Shown piece after piece: positions 48,982 through 56,944 of a stretch of DNA of 64,000 nucleotides. The notes beneath the pieces are model-generated. The model was not told the origin of the DNA. It searched no databases and saw only the letters and a program-made list of their open reading frames with translations. A program made the translations under genes and the position numbers. The stretch is from Micromonospora gifhornensis (GTDB lineage: Bacteria; Actinomycetota; Actinomycetes; Mycobacteriales; Micromonosporaceae). Positions within the stretch are counted from its first letter, which is position 1. Every line of letters begins with the position of its first letter. Where the stretch lies: positions 205,909 to 269,908 of the forward strand of contig NZ_BOPA01000017.1 of assembly GCF_016863515.1 (NCBI RefSeq). Direction: 5' to 3'.

Positions 48982-49191
48982 ATGGGTGACGGTGACGCGG
49001 ACGCCGGGGACTTCGGCGGGCCGGACTTCGCTCCTGCGATACCGGCGGCAGAAAGCAGCGCCCTCGGCGCCCCGCCCGCCGGCCATGCGGCGATCGTCCT
49101 CGGTCCCGGATTCCGCGGTCACGTCATCCTGACCACGTCCGACCCGAGGCCCGCCGCCCAGCCGGCAGGCGAAGATCCGGGCGACGCCTAG
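48982..49191 (+). CDS. Small Ala/Gly/Pro-rich protein, doubtful
   Basis: 69 residues (MGDGDADAGDFGGPDFAPA...), Ala/Gly/Pro-rich, not recognised. AGGGGAG lies before the start and it runs divergent from PadR. Its stop overlaps the 3' end of the deazaflavin reductase gene on the other strand. The composition could simply reflect high-GC DNA, so this may not be a real gene. Confidence 0.3.
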   Translation: MGDGDADAGDFGGPDFAPAIPAAESSALGAPPAGHAAIVLGPGFRGHVILTTSDPRPAAQPAGEDPGDA

Positions 49192-49595
49192 CGCACCGGC
49201 TCCAGCACCACGACGGGAATCCGACGGGTGGTCTTCTGCTCGTAGTCGGCGAAGAACGGGTACGCCGCCTTCTGCGCGCTCCAGATCCGCTCCCGCTCGT
49301 CGTCGGCGGCGACTCGGGCGACCAGCTCGACCGTCTCCGTGCCGATCTCCGCCTGCACCCGGGGTTGGGCGAGCAGGTTGTGATACCAGTCGGGACTGGT
49401 GGGTGCGCCCGCCTTGGAGGCGAACACGGCGTAGCCGCCGTCCACCTGCTGGTACATCACCGGGTTCACGCGCGGCAGGCCGCTCTTGGCGCCGACCGTG
49501 TGCAACAACAGCAGCGGCTGGCCCGCGAAATGGCCGCCCACCTGCCCGCCGTTGGCCCGAAACTCGGCGATGATCTTGTCGTTCCAGTCGCTCAC
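49188..49595 (-). CDS. Deazaflavin (F420)-dependent nitroreductase-family protein
   Basis: 135 residues of the Ddn type: WNDKIIAEFRANGGQVGGHF, QPLLLLHTVGAKSGLPRVNP and YAVFASKAGAPTSPDWYHNLLAQPRVQAEIG. These are the GAKSG and SxxGAPxxPxWYHNLxAxPxV segments that bind F420. It probably reduces an activated substrate in redox or detoxification; F420 use is inferred from the family. Ends close to the small doubtful gene on the other strand. Confidence 0.9.
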   Translation of the reverse strand: MSDWNDKIIAEFRANGGQVGGHFAGQPLLLLHTVGAKSGLPRVNPVMYQQVDGGYAVFASKAGAPTSPDWYHNLLAQPRVQAEIGTETVELVARVAADDERERIWSAQKAAYPFFADYEQKTTRRIPVVVLEPVR

Positions 49596-49748
49596 GTCGT
49601 CTCCTCAGTGCACAGTCGGCTCGTGGCCACAATCCTGGCAGCTCCGTCACCGCCTCGACACCGGACGCGACCGCGTGTCCTCGGGCGACGGAATGCGGCG
49701 CGCTCGGCCGGGCGGGGCATGCGCGAAGTGGGCGAGGAGGGGTGCTGA

Positions 49749-50240
49749 TCAGGTGCGGGCGGCGGCGCGGCCCATGCCCAGGCGGCGGGCTGCGTGACCC
49801 ATGGCCTGGGCCATGCGGGAGGGCATCGAGTCCGGAGCGGGGATCTGCACGGGGCGTACCCGTCCGTTGTGCAGTGCGGTGAACCGCCAGCCCTGGTCGG
49901 TGCGTACGGCGACGAGGGTCTGACGGGACAGGCGTCGCCTGGGCAGCCTGGAGCGCCAGGGCATCAGCACCGACGCGGTGCCGTGGACGATCGCGACCCC
50001 GTCGGTGACGTACCGGATGGACTCGATGTCGCCGACGAGCGCGGAACCGGCGAGCACACCGCGGAAGAGTCGATCGTGGGCCTCCTGCATGTCGTGGCGA
50101 CCGACGGCCCGGGTTCCGTCGTAGGAGACGTAGTCGGAGTCGTCGGTGAAGCAGGCCCCGTAGGCGGCGGCGTCGTTGTCGGTCCAGGCCCGCATGAGTC
50201 GGTCGAACAGGTCGCGGATCTGGTGGTCGTCCATGGTCAT
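49749..50240 (-). CDS. SgcJ/EcaC-like NTF2-fold protein
   Basis: 163 residues. The NTF2/SnoaL-type cone is recognised in IRDLFDRLMRAWTDNDAAAYGACFTDDSDYVSYDGTRAVGRHDM, then ESIRYVTDGVAIVHGT and WRFTALHNGRVRP. SgcJ/EcaC-type proteins occur beside secondary-metabolite genes but many are not; the reaction is unknown. A C-terminal Arg-rich tail (QAMGHAARRLGMGRAAART) is beyond the usual domain. It is divergent from a MarR regulator, with putative operators in the 61-base gap. Confidence 0.82.
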   Translation of the reverse strand: MTMDDHQIRDLFDRLMRAWTDNDAAAYGACFTDDSDYVSYDGTRAVGRHDMQEAHDRLFRGVLAGSALVGDIESIRYVTDGVAIVHGTASVLMPWRSRLPRRRLSRQTLVAVRTDQGWRFTALHNGRVRPVQIPAPDSMPSRMAQAMGHAARRLGMGRAAART

Positions 50241-50268
50241 CTCGCCCCCGTAGGCTAATATCGGTTCG

Positions 50269-50286
50269 ATCGTCAGACCTTACGAT
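50269..50286. promoter_or_regulatory. Candidate MarR operator (inverted repeat)
   Basis: ATCGT-cagacctt-ACGAT: 5-base arms and 8-base spacer in the 61-base gap between the SgcJ-like and MarR genes, about where a repressor should cover both promoters. Confidence 0.5.
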
Positions 50287-50295
50287 AGCAGAAGG

Positions 50296-50310
50296 TTTCG
50301 AATGTCGAAA
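50296..50310. promoter_or_regulatory. Inverted repeat centred on the MarR start codon
   Basis: TTTCGA-ATG-TCGAAA, perfect 6-base arms with the MarR ATG as the centre. It could be an autoregulatory operator or a start-codon hairpin limiting translation. Confidence 0.5.
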
Positions 50311-50781
50311 TATGGCCTCATCCGGGACGTGGCGATGCAGCTACGGCTGCTTCAGCAGAGCTTCGACGCCTTCGACGAGGCCGCCGCCGCTCGGCTCGGG
50401 CTCAACCGCACCGACCTGCGGGCGCTGGATCTCGTCCTCGCCAACGACGGGCCGTTCTCCGCGGGGGAACTCACCCGCGCTCTCAAGATCAGCCCGGCGG
50501 CGACCACCACGGTCATCGACCGGCTGGAACGCGCCGGCCTGGTGACCCGTACCCGGGACGCCGAGAACCGACGGCGGGTCCTGGTCACCGCCACCGACAC
50601 CGCCCGCGAGGTGGAACGTGACATCTACCTACCCGTCGGCGAGGCCGGCGCCCGGGCCCTCCGCGGGTACAGCGGGGAGCAGCTCACCACGATCCTCGAC
50701 TTCCTGCAGACCGCCCGCCACGTGCAGGAAACCCAGACCGCCCGGCTGAGCGAGAACCCCGCACCCCCGCCGGGCCGCTGA
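50302..50781 (+). CDS. MarR-family transcriptional regulator
   Basis: 159 residues. Winged helix: NRTDLRALDLVLANDGPFSAGELTRALKISPAATTTVIDRLERAGLVTRTRDAENRRRVLVTAT, which contains the recognition helix and the 'DxRxxx(V/L)T' wing. Dimer helices surround it (RLLQQSFDAFDEAAAARLG at the start). It is divergent from the SgcJ-like gene and probably its regulator. Ligand unknown. Confidence 0.9.
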   Translation: MSKYGLIRDVAMQLRLLQQSFDAFDEAAAARLGLNRTDLRALDLVLANDGPFSAGELTRALKISPAATTTVIDRLERAGLVTRTRDAENRRRVLVTATDTAREVERDIYLPVGEAGARALRGYSGEQLTTILDFLQTARHVQETQTARLSENPAPPPGR

Positions 50782-50802
50782 TCCGCTCACCAGCGCCGGT
50801 GG

Positions 50803-51915
50803 TCAGGCGACAAGCAGCCGCAGGCCGAGTTCCGCCGCGTCGAGGGCGAGGATCTCGCGGTTGCGCTCGGCCCACCGGCCGGACGCGAGGTCGTCGCGGA
50901 GCATCTCAACCGCCCGTCGCTGCGCCTGCGGGCCGACCCTGGCCCATACCGACACCGCCCCGCGAACACGTTCGTCCAGGTACGCCTCAGGGCGGCGCCA
51001 GTGTGCCTCGAAAAAGCCGTCCGCACAGTCCCACGGGATGAGCACCGGCTCCAGGTGGGCCCCGATCGCGCGGGCCACCTGCTCCACCGGCGGACGGTCG
51101 GCCACCAGGTCGACGACCTCGGGCAGGTAGTCGCGGGTGAGCCAGAACCGGTGTCGCCAGCCGGTGTCACTGGCATCGTGGGTGAACACCACCACCCGCC
51201 GGGCCACCCGCCGCATCTCGCGCAGCCCGGCGATCGGGTCGTGCCAGTGGTGAATGGTGCTGAAGGCCATCGCGGCGTCGAACGACTGGTCCTCGAAGGG
51301 CAGGCTCTCCGCAGCGGCGGCCACGCACGGTGCCGCGCCCGGGGGCCGCTGGGCCCGCATGACCGCCGACGGTTCCACCGCCGTGACCTCGCGGTCGGGC
51401 GGTTCGTAGGAGCCGGTGCCCGCCCCGACGTTCAGGACCGTCCGCGCGTCACCCAGCGCCGCCCAGACCTGCGCGGCGATCCGGGGCTCGGTGCGCCGCG
51501 TCGCCGGGTACGCCGACCCGATCGTGTCGTACAACCGGGCACCGAACGCTTTCAGCGGCTCCCGCGGCATCGTCCCGACCCCCGCCCGCGCCGCCAACTC
51601 CCGGTCGATAGCCGCCACCATGGCCGCGGCCCGGTCCTGCCGGTCCACCAGCAGGCCACGCAACCGGCAAAGGTGCGCGACCGCGTCGGCGGCCGGGTCG
51701 CCCACCAGATCGGCGATCTCCCGCAACCCGAAACCCAGCCGCCGGTACGCGAGCACCTCCCGCAGCCGCTCCACATCATCGGCGGAGTACGCCCGGTGCC
51801 CCGACGCGGTCCGTGCCGACGGCACCAGAAGGCCGAGGTCGTCATAGTGGTGCAGGGTGCGGACGCTGACGCCGGTCAACCGCGCCACCCGCCCGACGGT
51901 CAGGAGCTCATCCAC
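50803..51915 (-). CDS. MerR-type regulator fused to a SAM-dependent methyltransferase
   Basis: About 370 residues. The N-terminal 110 residues are a MerR winged helix: TVGRVARLTGVSVRTLHHYDDLGLLVPSARTASGHRAYSADDVERLREV, then GFGLREIADL and a coiled coil. The rest is a class I methyltransferase: VLNVGAGTGSYEPP (SAM loop), VTAVEPSAVM, AAESLPFEDQSFDAAMAFSTIHHWHD and RRVARRVVVFT. A regulator carrying its own enzyme domain in place of a ligand-binding domain is an unusual arrangement; SAM-responsive control is conceivable but unproven. GTG start (VDELLTVGRV); longer frames lack conserved residues. A MerR-like promoter precedes it. Confidence 0.85.
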   Translation of the reverse strand: MDELLTVGRVARLTGVSVRTLHHYDDLGLLVPSARTASGHRAYSADDVERLREVLAYRRLGFGLREIADLVGDPAADAVAHLCRLRGLLVDRQDRAAAMVAAIDRELAARAGVGTMPREPLKAFGARLYDTIGSAYPATRRTEPRIAAQVWAALGDARTVLNVGAGTGSYEPPDREVTAVEPSAVMRAQRPPGAAPCVAAAAESLPFEDQSFDAAMAFSTIHHWHDPIAGLREMRRVARRVVVFTHDASDTGWRHRFWLTRDYLPEVVDLVADRPPVEQVARAIGAHLEPVLIPWDCADGFFEAHWRRPEAYLDERVRGAVSVWARVGPQAQRRAVEMLRDDLASGRWAERNREILALDAAELGLRLLVA

Positions 51916-51922
51916 GCCACCG

Positions 51923-51953
51923 ACTATGTGACCTGACGCCACGTGAGGAGCAA
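51923..51953 (-). promoter_or_regulatory. Possible MerR-type promoter, 19-bp spacer
   Basis: On the minus strand TTGCTC is followed after exactly 19 bases by CATAGT, just before the MerR-methyltransferase start. Elongated 19-base spacers are typical of MerR-activated promoters, but both hexamers are weak matches. Confidence 0.35.
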
Positions 51954-51979
51954 GGGTTTCGTCGGCGACATGCTCGGGG

Positions 51980-52357
51980 CTACGCCTCGGCCCAGACGCC
52001 CAGCTCGTTTCCGCTCGGATCGGTGAAGTGGAAGCGACGACCACCGGGGAAGTCGTACGGTCCCGCCACCACCGTGCCACCGGCCTTCTCGACCGCCTCG
52101 ACGCTCTGCTCCAGGTCGGCGGAGTAGAGCAGCACCAACGGACCGCCGCCCGTGCGTACCTGCTGGTCCTGGCGCAGGCCGCCCACCTCAGCGCCGGAAC
52201 CGCCCTGGATGCCGGCGTACGCCGTGCCGTAGTCGGTGAACTGCCAACCGAACGCTTCGGCGTAGAAGCGTTTGGCCTCGGCCAGGTCGGTGACCGTGAA
52301 CTCGATGTAGTCGATGCGATGGTGGCGATGCGTGGTTGGCTGCGACATGCCCACCAT
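51980..52357 (-). CDS. VOC-superfamily (glyoxalase-like) protein
   Basis: 125 residues. Two betaalphabetabetabeta halves: HRIDYIEFTVTDLAEAKRFYAEAFGWQFTDYG at the start, and LVLLYSADLEQSVEAVEKAGGTVVAGPYDFPGGRRFHFTDPSGNELGVW at the end, with the conserved DPSGNxxG. Metal ligands would be the first-half His/Glu and the last Glu. Substrate unknown. The start could equally be MSQPTTH three codons in. Confidence 0.9.
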   Translation of the reverse strand: MVGMSQPTTHRHHRIDYIEFTVTDLAEAKRFYAEAFGWQFTDYGTAYAGIQGGSGAEVGGLRQDQQVRTGGGPLVLLYSADLEQSVEAVEKAGGTVVAGPYDFPGGRRFHFTDPSGNELGVWAEA

Positions 52358-52384
52358 TGTTCGGGCGGGTACGACGTTCAGCGG

Positions 52385-52585
52385 TCAGCCCACGGAACCG
52401 ATCTGCTTGGCAAGGTCGACGAAGGACTGCCACGACGACGGCGTGACGCGCAGCGTGCCGCCCTCCCGGTCCTTGGTGTCCCGGACCAGCACGACCCCCG
52501 GCAGATTGTCCGCAACCTCGACACACGACCCGCCGTTGTTGCCGCTCTTGGTGCTCTTGCGCCACTGCGCGCCAGTCAGGTCCAT
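52385..52585 (-). CDS. DUF397 protein, second copy of the module
   Basis: 66 residues: WRKSTKSGNNGGSCVEVAD, VVLVRDTKDREGGTLRVTP, SSWQSFVDLA, the diagnostic DUF397 pattern. Its start lies within the 3' end of the XRE gene (10-base overlap), so it is coupled to that regulator. Same arrangement as the pair at 27.4-28.5 kb. Confidence 0.9.
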   Translation of the reverse strand: MDLTGAQWRKSTKSGNNGGSCVEVADNLPGVVLVRDTKDREGGTLRVTPSSWQSFVDLAKQIGSVG

Positions 52586-53343
52586 GATTCTGCCGCTTTC
52601 CTGATCAAGTCCAGGGACTGGGCTCGGGAGAGGCACTCGCCTCTGATGCGCTCCCACCTTCGGCTGAGGGTAGCAACTTCCTCGGCTCCCGTAATGATCT
52701 CCGCGCGGGCTTGGCTGTCCGCGTGGGCGACGTACTCACCGCCGGGCAACTCGGCGATGATGAAGCCGCCGCCGAGGCCCGGATACATTCCGACATCCTT
52801 CGGTACGACAAGCACCTGCACCGTAGGCAGCGCCGCGCACGTGAGCAGGTGGGTGACCTGCTCACGCATCAGATCGCGGTTGCCGTAGGCCGACTGGTAG
52901 AGCACCCCTTCAAAGACGGTGGCGACGAGCAGCGGGGGACGATCGCGGCGCAGGATGGCTTGCCGGTCCAGCCGGGACGCCACGAGTCCGTCGACATCGT
53001 CCGGTGCCAGCACCTCTCCGGCGAGGGTGGCTCGGGCGTACGCCTCGGTTTGCAGGAGGCCGGGGATCCAGGTGTGCTCGAACCAGCGCAGGGCGACCGC
53101 CTCGCGTTCCCAATCGACCCATTCCCGCAACCAGTGCGGCTCGCGGCGCTTCAGGACATCAGGCCATAACGCTGAAACGTCCCGTCCGAGGATCGCAGCC
53201 ACCTGAGCGCGTCGGCGTGGTTGAGGGATTCGTCCCGGCGAGATCCAACGCGCCGCTGTCTTGGGGTCCACTCCGGTCTGGGCTGCCAGGCTCTCTGCCG
53301 TTTCGCCTGCCTCGGCCATGGCTGCTTGAAGTGCATGGTTCAT
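52576..53343 (-). CDS. XRE/DUF5753-type regulator, second copy of the module
   Basis: About 255 residues from ATG (MNHALQAAMAEAGETAESLA), with GGAGG upstream; a longer frame is rejected. Helix-turn-helix: AESLAAQTGVDPKTAARWISPGRIP. A DUF5753-like domain follows (WFEHTWIPGLLQTEAYARAT, LVASRLDRQAILRRDRPPLL, VLYQSAYGNRDLMREQVTHLL, VQVLVVPKDVGMYPGLGGGFII). The N-terminal DNA-binding part is shorter than in the 27.4-kb regulator. It works with the DUF397 protein downstream. Confidence 0.85.
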   Translation of the reverse strand: MNHALQAAMAEAGETAESLAAQTGVDPKTAARWISPGRIPQPRRRAQVAAILGRDVSALWPDVLKRREPHWLREWVDWEREAVALRWFEHTWIPGLLQTEAYARATLAGEVLAPDDVDGLVASRLDRQAILRRDRPPLLVATVFEGVLYQSAYGNRDLMREQVTHLLTCAALPTVQVLVVPKDVGMYPGLGGGFIIAELPGGEYVAHADSQARAEIITGAEEVATLSRRWERIRGECLSRAQSLDLIRKAAESWT

Positions 53344-53619
53344 CCCGCCTCCAAGGGAGGATGTCCTGAACGTCCCTGAGAATAGATGAACGTCGTGTAC
53401 TGATCCCGTCACTGTCGGCAGCGTGTTGGTCAAGCGGGCTTGCTCTGTCGGGATCGGCGGTGGGGTGGGCTCCTGCGCGGGGTCGCCCTGCTTCGGCCGG
53501 GCGGGGTGGCCCCCTCCAGAGCCGAGAGGGGTCGACATGTCTGTTCGTTCGCGTCCGTTCGCCGTACCTTGTCGCGGGGTCTGGGGCGACGCCGCAGGCC
53601 GCAGGCGGTGGGTGCGCTG

Positions 53620-53874
53620 ATGGGGCGGCGGGTGATTCCCCACGTCGCGATGCGTCCGCTCTGGCGGTGCCGCAACTGCGGCGCGGAATGGCCCTGTCAA
53701 CCGGCCCGGCTGGCGCTGCTGATGGAGTACCGCAAGGACCGTCTCGGGTTGCTGCTCTACCTGGGTGGGCTGATGGTCCAGGCCCGCGACCAGCTCGCCC
53801 AACTGAATCCCGAGCACACCCCGGATCTGTACGACCGCTTTCTCGGCTGGGCGCGGCGGCGCGACCGGAGGTGA
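53620..53874 (+). CDS. Small CxxC zinc-like protein
   Basis: 84 residues: MGRRVIPHVAMRPLWRCRNCGAEWPC, with CxxCxxxxxC suggesting a zinc ribbon, then ARLALLMEYRKDRLGLLLYLGGLMVQARDQLAQL and LYDRFLGWARRRDRR. Related proteins, often mislabelled 'flavin reductase', accompany XRE/DUF397 regulators in Micromonospora-like genomes (from memory), as here where it is divergent from one. An open frame extends upstream but is Arg/Gly-rich and unlike coding sequence. Confidence 0.65.
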   Translation: MGRRVIPHVAMRPLWRCRNCGAEWPCQPARLALLMEYRKDRLGLLLYLGGLMVQARDQLAQLNPEHTPDLYDRFLGWARRRDRR

Positions 53875-53975
53875 GCGGTGGTCGGTTTGTCAGGCCAGTG
53901 GATCGGGGTACGAGCGGAGCGGCCCATTGACGGTCATCGGCGCGGCCGGTAGACCTTGGTGATGGAGGCTCGCGG

Positions 53976-55340
53976 ATGAGGAAAGCCCCGCTGACGCTGG
54001 AACAACTGCGGGTCGCCGTCGCCGAGGGTGAGATCGACACGGTGGCGTTGGCGCTCGTCGACATGCAGGGCCGGTTGCAGGGCAAACGGTTCCATGCGCC
54101 GTACTTCCTCGATCAGGTGGTCGGCCACGGCAGCGAGGGGTGCAACTACCTGCTCGCCGTGGACGTCGACATGAACACCGTCGACGGGTACGCGATGTCG
54201 AGCTGGGAACGCGGCTACGGCGACTTCGTGATGAAGCCGGACTTCGACACGTTGCGCCGGGTGCCGTGGCAGCCCGGCACCGCGATGCTCCTGGCCGATC
54301 TGGAGTGGCCCGACGGCGGCGGTCCGGTGGTCGCCTCGCCCCGGCAGATCCTGCGCGGTCAACTGGACCGCCTGGCTGCGCACGGGCTGACCGCGTACGC
54401 CGGCACGGAGTTGGAGTTCGTGCTGTTCCGTGACTCGTACGAGCAGGCGGTGGCGCGCGGCTACCGCGACCTGACCCCGGCCAACCAGTACAACGTGGAC
54501 TATTCGCTGCTGGGTACCGCCCGGGTGGAGCCGCTGCTGCGACGCATCCGCAACCAGATGGCCGGCGCGGGGCTCACCCCGGAGAGCGCGAAGGGCGAGT
54601 GCAACCTCGGCCAGCACGAGATCGCCTTCCGGTACGACGAGGCGGTGGCCTGCGCCGACCACCACGTGATCTACAAGAACGGGGCGAAGGAGATCGCCGC
54701 CCAGGAGGGCATGTCGATCACCTTCATGGCCAAGCCGAACGCCCGGGAGGGCAACTCCTGCCACATCCACTTCTCGCTGCGCGACGCCTCCGGCGGCTCG
54801 GCGATGCTCGGCGACGGCCCCGCACACCTGAGCGTCACCGGGCAGCGGGTGCTCGCCGGGCTGCTCGCCACGATGCGTGAGCTGAGCCTGTTCTTCGCGC
54901 CCAACGTCAACTCCTACAAGCGGTATCAGCCGGGCTCGTTCGCGCCGACCGCGCTGCGCTGGGGTACGGACAATCGCACCTGCGCGTTGCGGCTGGTGGG
55001 GCACGGCCAAGGGATGCGGGTGGAGAACCGGGTCCCCGGTGCCGACGTCAACCCGTACCTGGCGATCGCGGCGCTGGTGGCGGGCGCGGTGCACGGCATC
55101 GAGCAGGAGCTGGAGCTGCCACCGGAGTGCACCGGCAACGCGTACGACGATGCGGATGCCGACCGGGTCCCGGGCACGCTGCGCGACGCCCTGACCCTCT
55201 GGGAGTCCTCCACCGTGGCCCGCGATGCCTTCGGCGCTGAGGTGGTCGCCCACTACGCCAACATGGCCCGCGTAGAACTGTCCGCCTTCGACGCCGCCGT
55301 CACCGACTGGGAACTGACCCGTGGCTTCGAACGCCTCTAA
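53976..55340 (+). CDS. Glutamine-synthetase-family protein (gamma-glutamyl amine synthetase type)
   Basis: 454 residues. Ligase fold of glutamine synthetase: YAGTELEFVLF (metal Glu), ESAKGECNLGQHEIAFR with Glu-x-Asn, DHHVIYKNGAKEIAAQEGMSITFMAKP, EGNSCHIHFSLRD (His), NSYKRYQPGSFAPTALRWG and DNRTCALRLVG, VENRVPGADVNPYLAIAAL (Glu/Arg). The KP and NRxxAxR parts match gamma-glutamyl-polyamine or -amide synthetases (PuuA/GlnA3-like) rather than true GlnA, and the adenylylation site of GlnA is not evident. It likely couples glutamate to an amine. With the aldehyde dehydrogenase and SDR downstream this suggests amine or polyamine catabolism; which amine is unknown. Confidence 0.88.
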   Translation: MRKAPLTLEQLRVAVAEGEIDTVALALVDMQGRLQGKRFHAPYFLDQVVGHGSEGCNYLLAVDVDMNTVDGYAMSSWERGYGDFVMKPDFDTLRRVPWQPGTAMLLADLEWPDGGGPVVASPRQILRGQLDRLAAHGLTAYAGTELEFVLFRDSYEQAVARGYRDLTPANQYNVDYSLLGTARVEPLLRRIRNQMAGAGLTPESAKGECNLGQHEIAFRYDEAVACADHHVIYKNGAKEIAAQEGMSITFMAKPNAREGNSCHIHFSLRDASGGSAMLGDGPAHLSVTGQRVLAGLLATMRELSLFFAPNVNSYKRYQPGSFAPTALRWGTDNRTCALRLVGHGQGMRVENRVPGADVNPYLAIAALVAGAVHGIEQELELPPECTGNAYDDADADRVPGTLRDALTLWESSTVARDAFGAEVVAHYANMARVELSAFDAAVTDWELTRGFERL

Positions 55341-55588
55341 CCCTCCCTCCCTCCCTCCCCACCCTCCCTCCCCTCCCTCCCTCCCCGCCCCCACCCCTCC
55401 TTTCCGCCGCGATCTTGCACTTTGTGTCGCTCTTTCGTGGTGGTTAGCGGCTTTTATCCCGACCAAAAGTGCAAGATCGACGGGCTGAGGCGGGCGGGGC
55501 GGGGCGGGCGGGGTGGGGTGGGGGTGGGGGTGGGGTGGGGTGGGGTGGGGTGTTGAGAGGGCTGAGGGAGAGGGAGAGGGGGTAGGGC
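55341..55588. repeat. Composite repeat 1: C-rich tandem tract, hairpin, G-rich tandem tract
   Basis: About 250 bases with no gene of their own. 55341-55400 is almost pure CTCC/CCC repeats on the plus strand. The middle is the hairpin described separately. 55487-55560 is GGGGT/GGGTG repeats with G-quadruplex potential, and the G-rich character continues into the aldehyde dehydrogenase 5' end. The same order occurs at 63551-64000. Confidence 0.85.
55411..55478 (+). repeat. Hairpin element 1, arms GATCTTGCACTTT / AAAGTGCAAGATC
   Basis: Perfect 13-base arms with a 42-base loop, at the centre of composite repeat 1. Loop bases TGTCG near the left arm and CGACC near the right are shared with copy 2, and both are followed by GACG. 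Confidence 0.88.
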
Positions 55589-56944
55589 GTGGGGGTGGTT
55601 TGGGATCCGGCTCGGGGGGTGGTGTTGGGGGAGGTTGCGGAGAGTTCGGTGGGGGAGGTTGACGGGGCGGTTGCGCGGGCGGGGGTGGCGTTCGAGCGGT
55701 GGCGGGGGGTGGCGCCGGGGGAGCGGGCGCGGATGCTGCGGCGGTTCGCGTCGGTGGTGGATGCGCATCTGGAGGAACTTGCGGGGCTGGAGGTGCGTAA
55801 TGCCGGGCACACCGTTGGCAATGCTCGCTGGGAGGCGGGCAACGTGCGGGACGTGCTCGACTACTACGCGGGCGCGCCGGAGCGGCTGACCGGTCGGCAG
55901 ATCCCGGTGCCGGGCGGGCTGGACGTCACCTTCCACGAGCCATTGGGCGTGGTCGGGGTGATCGTGCCGTGGAACTTCCCGATGCCCATCGCCGCGTGGG
56001 GCTTCGCCCCGGCCCTGGCCGCCGGCAACACGGTGGTGCTCAAACCCGCCGAGTTGACCCCGCTGACCGCGCTGCGGCTGGCCGAGTTGGCGCTGGAGGC
56101 GGGCCTGCCCGAAGGGGTGTTCACCGTACTGCCCGGTCGGGGTGACGTGGTCGGCGAACGGTTCGTCACCAATCCCGCCGTACGCAAGATCGTTTTTACC
56201 GGCTCCACCGAGGTCGGCACCCGGATCATGGCCGGCTGCGCGGCCCAGTTGAAGCGGCTGACCCTGGAGTTGGGCGGCAAGTCGGCGAACGTGGTCTTCG
56301 CCGACGCGGACCTGGAACGGGCGGCGGCGACCGCGCCGTACGGCGTCTTCGACAACGCCGGCCAGGACTGCTGCGCCCGCTCCCGGCTGCTGGTGCAGCG
56401 GTCGGTGTACGACCGCTTCCTCGAACTCCTCGAACCGGCGGTGCGGGCCTTCCGGGTCGGTGACCCGGCGGCCGAGGAGACCGAGATGGGGCCGCTCATC
56501 TCGGCCGGGCACCGCGACCGGGTAGCCGGCTACGTCGACGACGCCCGGGTCGCGTTCACCGGCGGCTGCCCCAGCGGCCCCGGCTACTGGTACGCCCCGA
56601 CGGTGCTGCTCGCCGACTCGCCCGCCGACCGGCACTGGCGGGAGGAGGTGTTCGGCCCAGTGGTCTCGGTGCTCCCGTTCGACGACGAGGCGGACGCCAT
56701 CCGGCTGGCCAACGACACCGAGTACGGCCTGTCCGGCTCGATCTGGACCCGGGACGTCGGCCGGGCGCTGCGGGTGGCCCGGGCGGTCGAGGCGGGCAAC
56801 CTCAGCGTCAACTCGCACTCCTCGGTGCGCTACTGGACCCCGTTCGGCGGCATGAAGCGCTCCGGGCTGGGGCGGGAACTGGGCCCCGACGCGCTGCACG
56901 CCTTCACCGACGTCAAGAACGTGTTCATCAGCACAGAGGAGTGA
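55589..56944 (+). CDS. Aldehyde dehydrogenase with short N-terminus
   Basis: 451 residues. NAD(P)-dependent aldehyde oxidation. Motifs: VGVIVPWNFPMPIAAWGFAPALAAGNTVVLKPAE, IVFTGSTEVGTRIM, LELGGKSANVVFADADL (general base Glu), DNAGQDCCARSRLLV (catalytic Cys), EEVFGPVVSV, NDTEYGLSGSIWTRD and PFGGMKRSGLGRELG. The start is short: it begins near the usual 'NPATG' region and lacks the roughly 20-30 residues commonly found before it, in DNA of an almost pure G/T-rich composition continuing the upstream repeat. So the 5' end may be replaced or mis-started; GTG at 55589 is the earliest option that I could see. Its stop overlaps the SDR start (GTGA). Confidence 0.85.
   Translation: MGVVWDPARGVVLGEVAESSVGEVDGAVARAGVAFERWRGVAPGERARMLRRFASVVDAHLEELAGLEVRNAGHTVGNARWEAGNVRDVLDYYAGAPERLTGRQIPVPGGLDVTFHEPLGVVGVIVPWNFPMPIAAWGFAPALAAGNTVVLKPAELTPLTALRLAELALEAGLPEGVFTVLPGRGDVVGERFVTNPAVRKIVFTGSTEVGTRIMAGCAAQLKRLTLELGGKSANVVFADADLERAAATAPYGVFDNAGQDCCARSRLLVQRSVYDRFLELLEPAVRAFRVGDPAAEETEMGPLISAGHRDRVAGYVDDARVAFTGGCPSGPGYWYAPTVLLADSPADRHWREEVFGPVVSVLPFDDEADAIRLANDTEYGLSGSIWTRDVGRALRVARAVEAGNLSVNSHSSVRYWTPFGGMKRSGLGRELGPDALHAFTDVKNVFISTEE

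Noticed and set aside
50259..50300. tRNA-like TTCGA sequence
   Set aside because: No acceptor or anticodon stem around it; it is part of the MarR operator region.
53440..53619. Upstream extension of the small CxxC protein
   Set aside because: The extension is Arg/Gly-rich and unlike coding sequence; ATG at 53620 gives a compact family-like protein.
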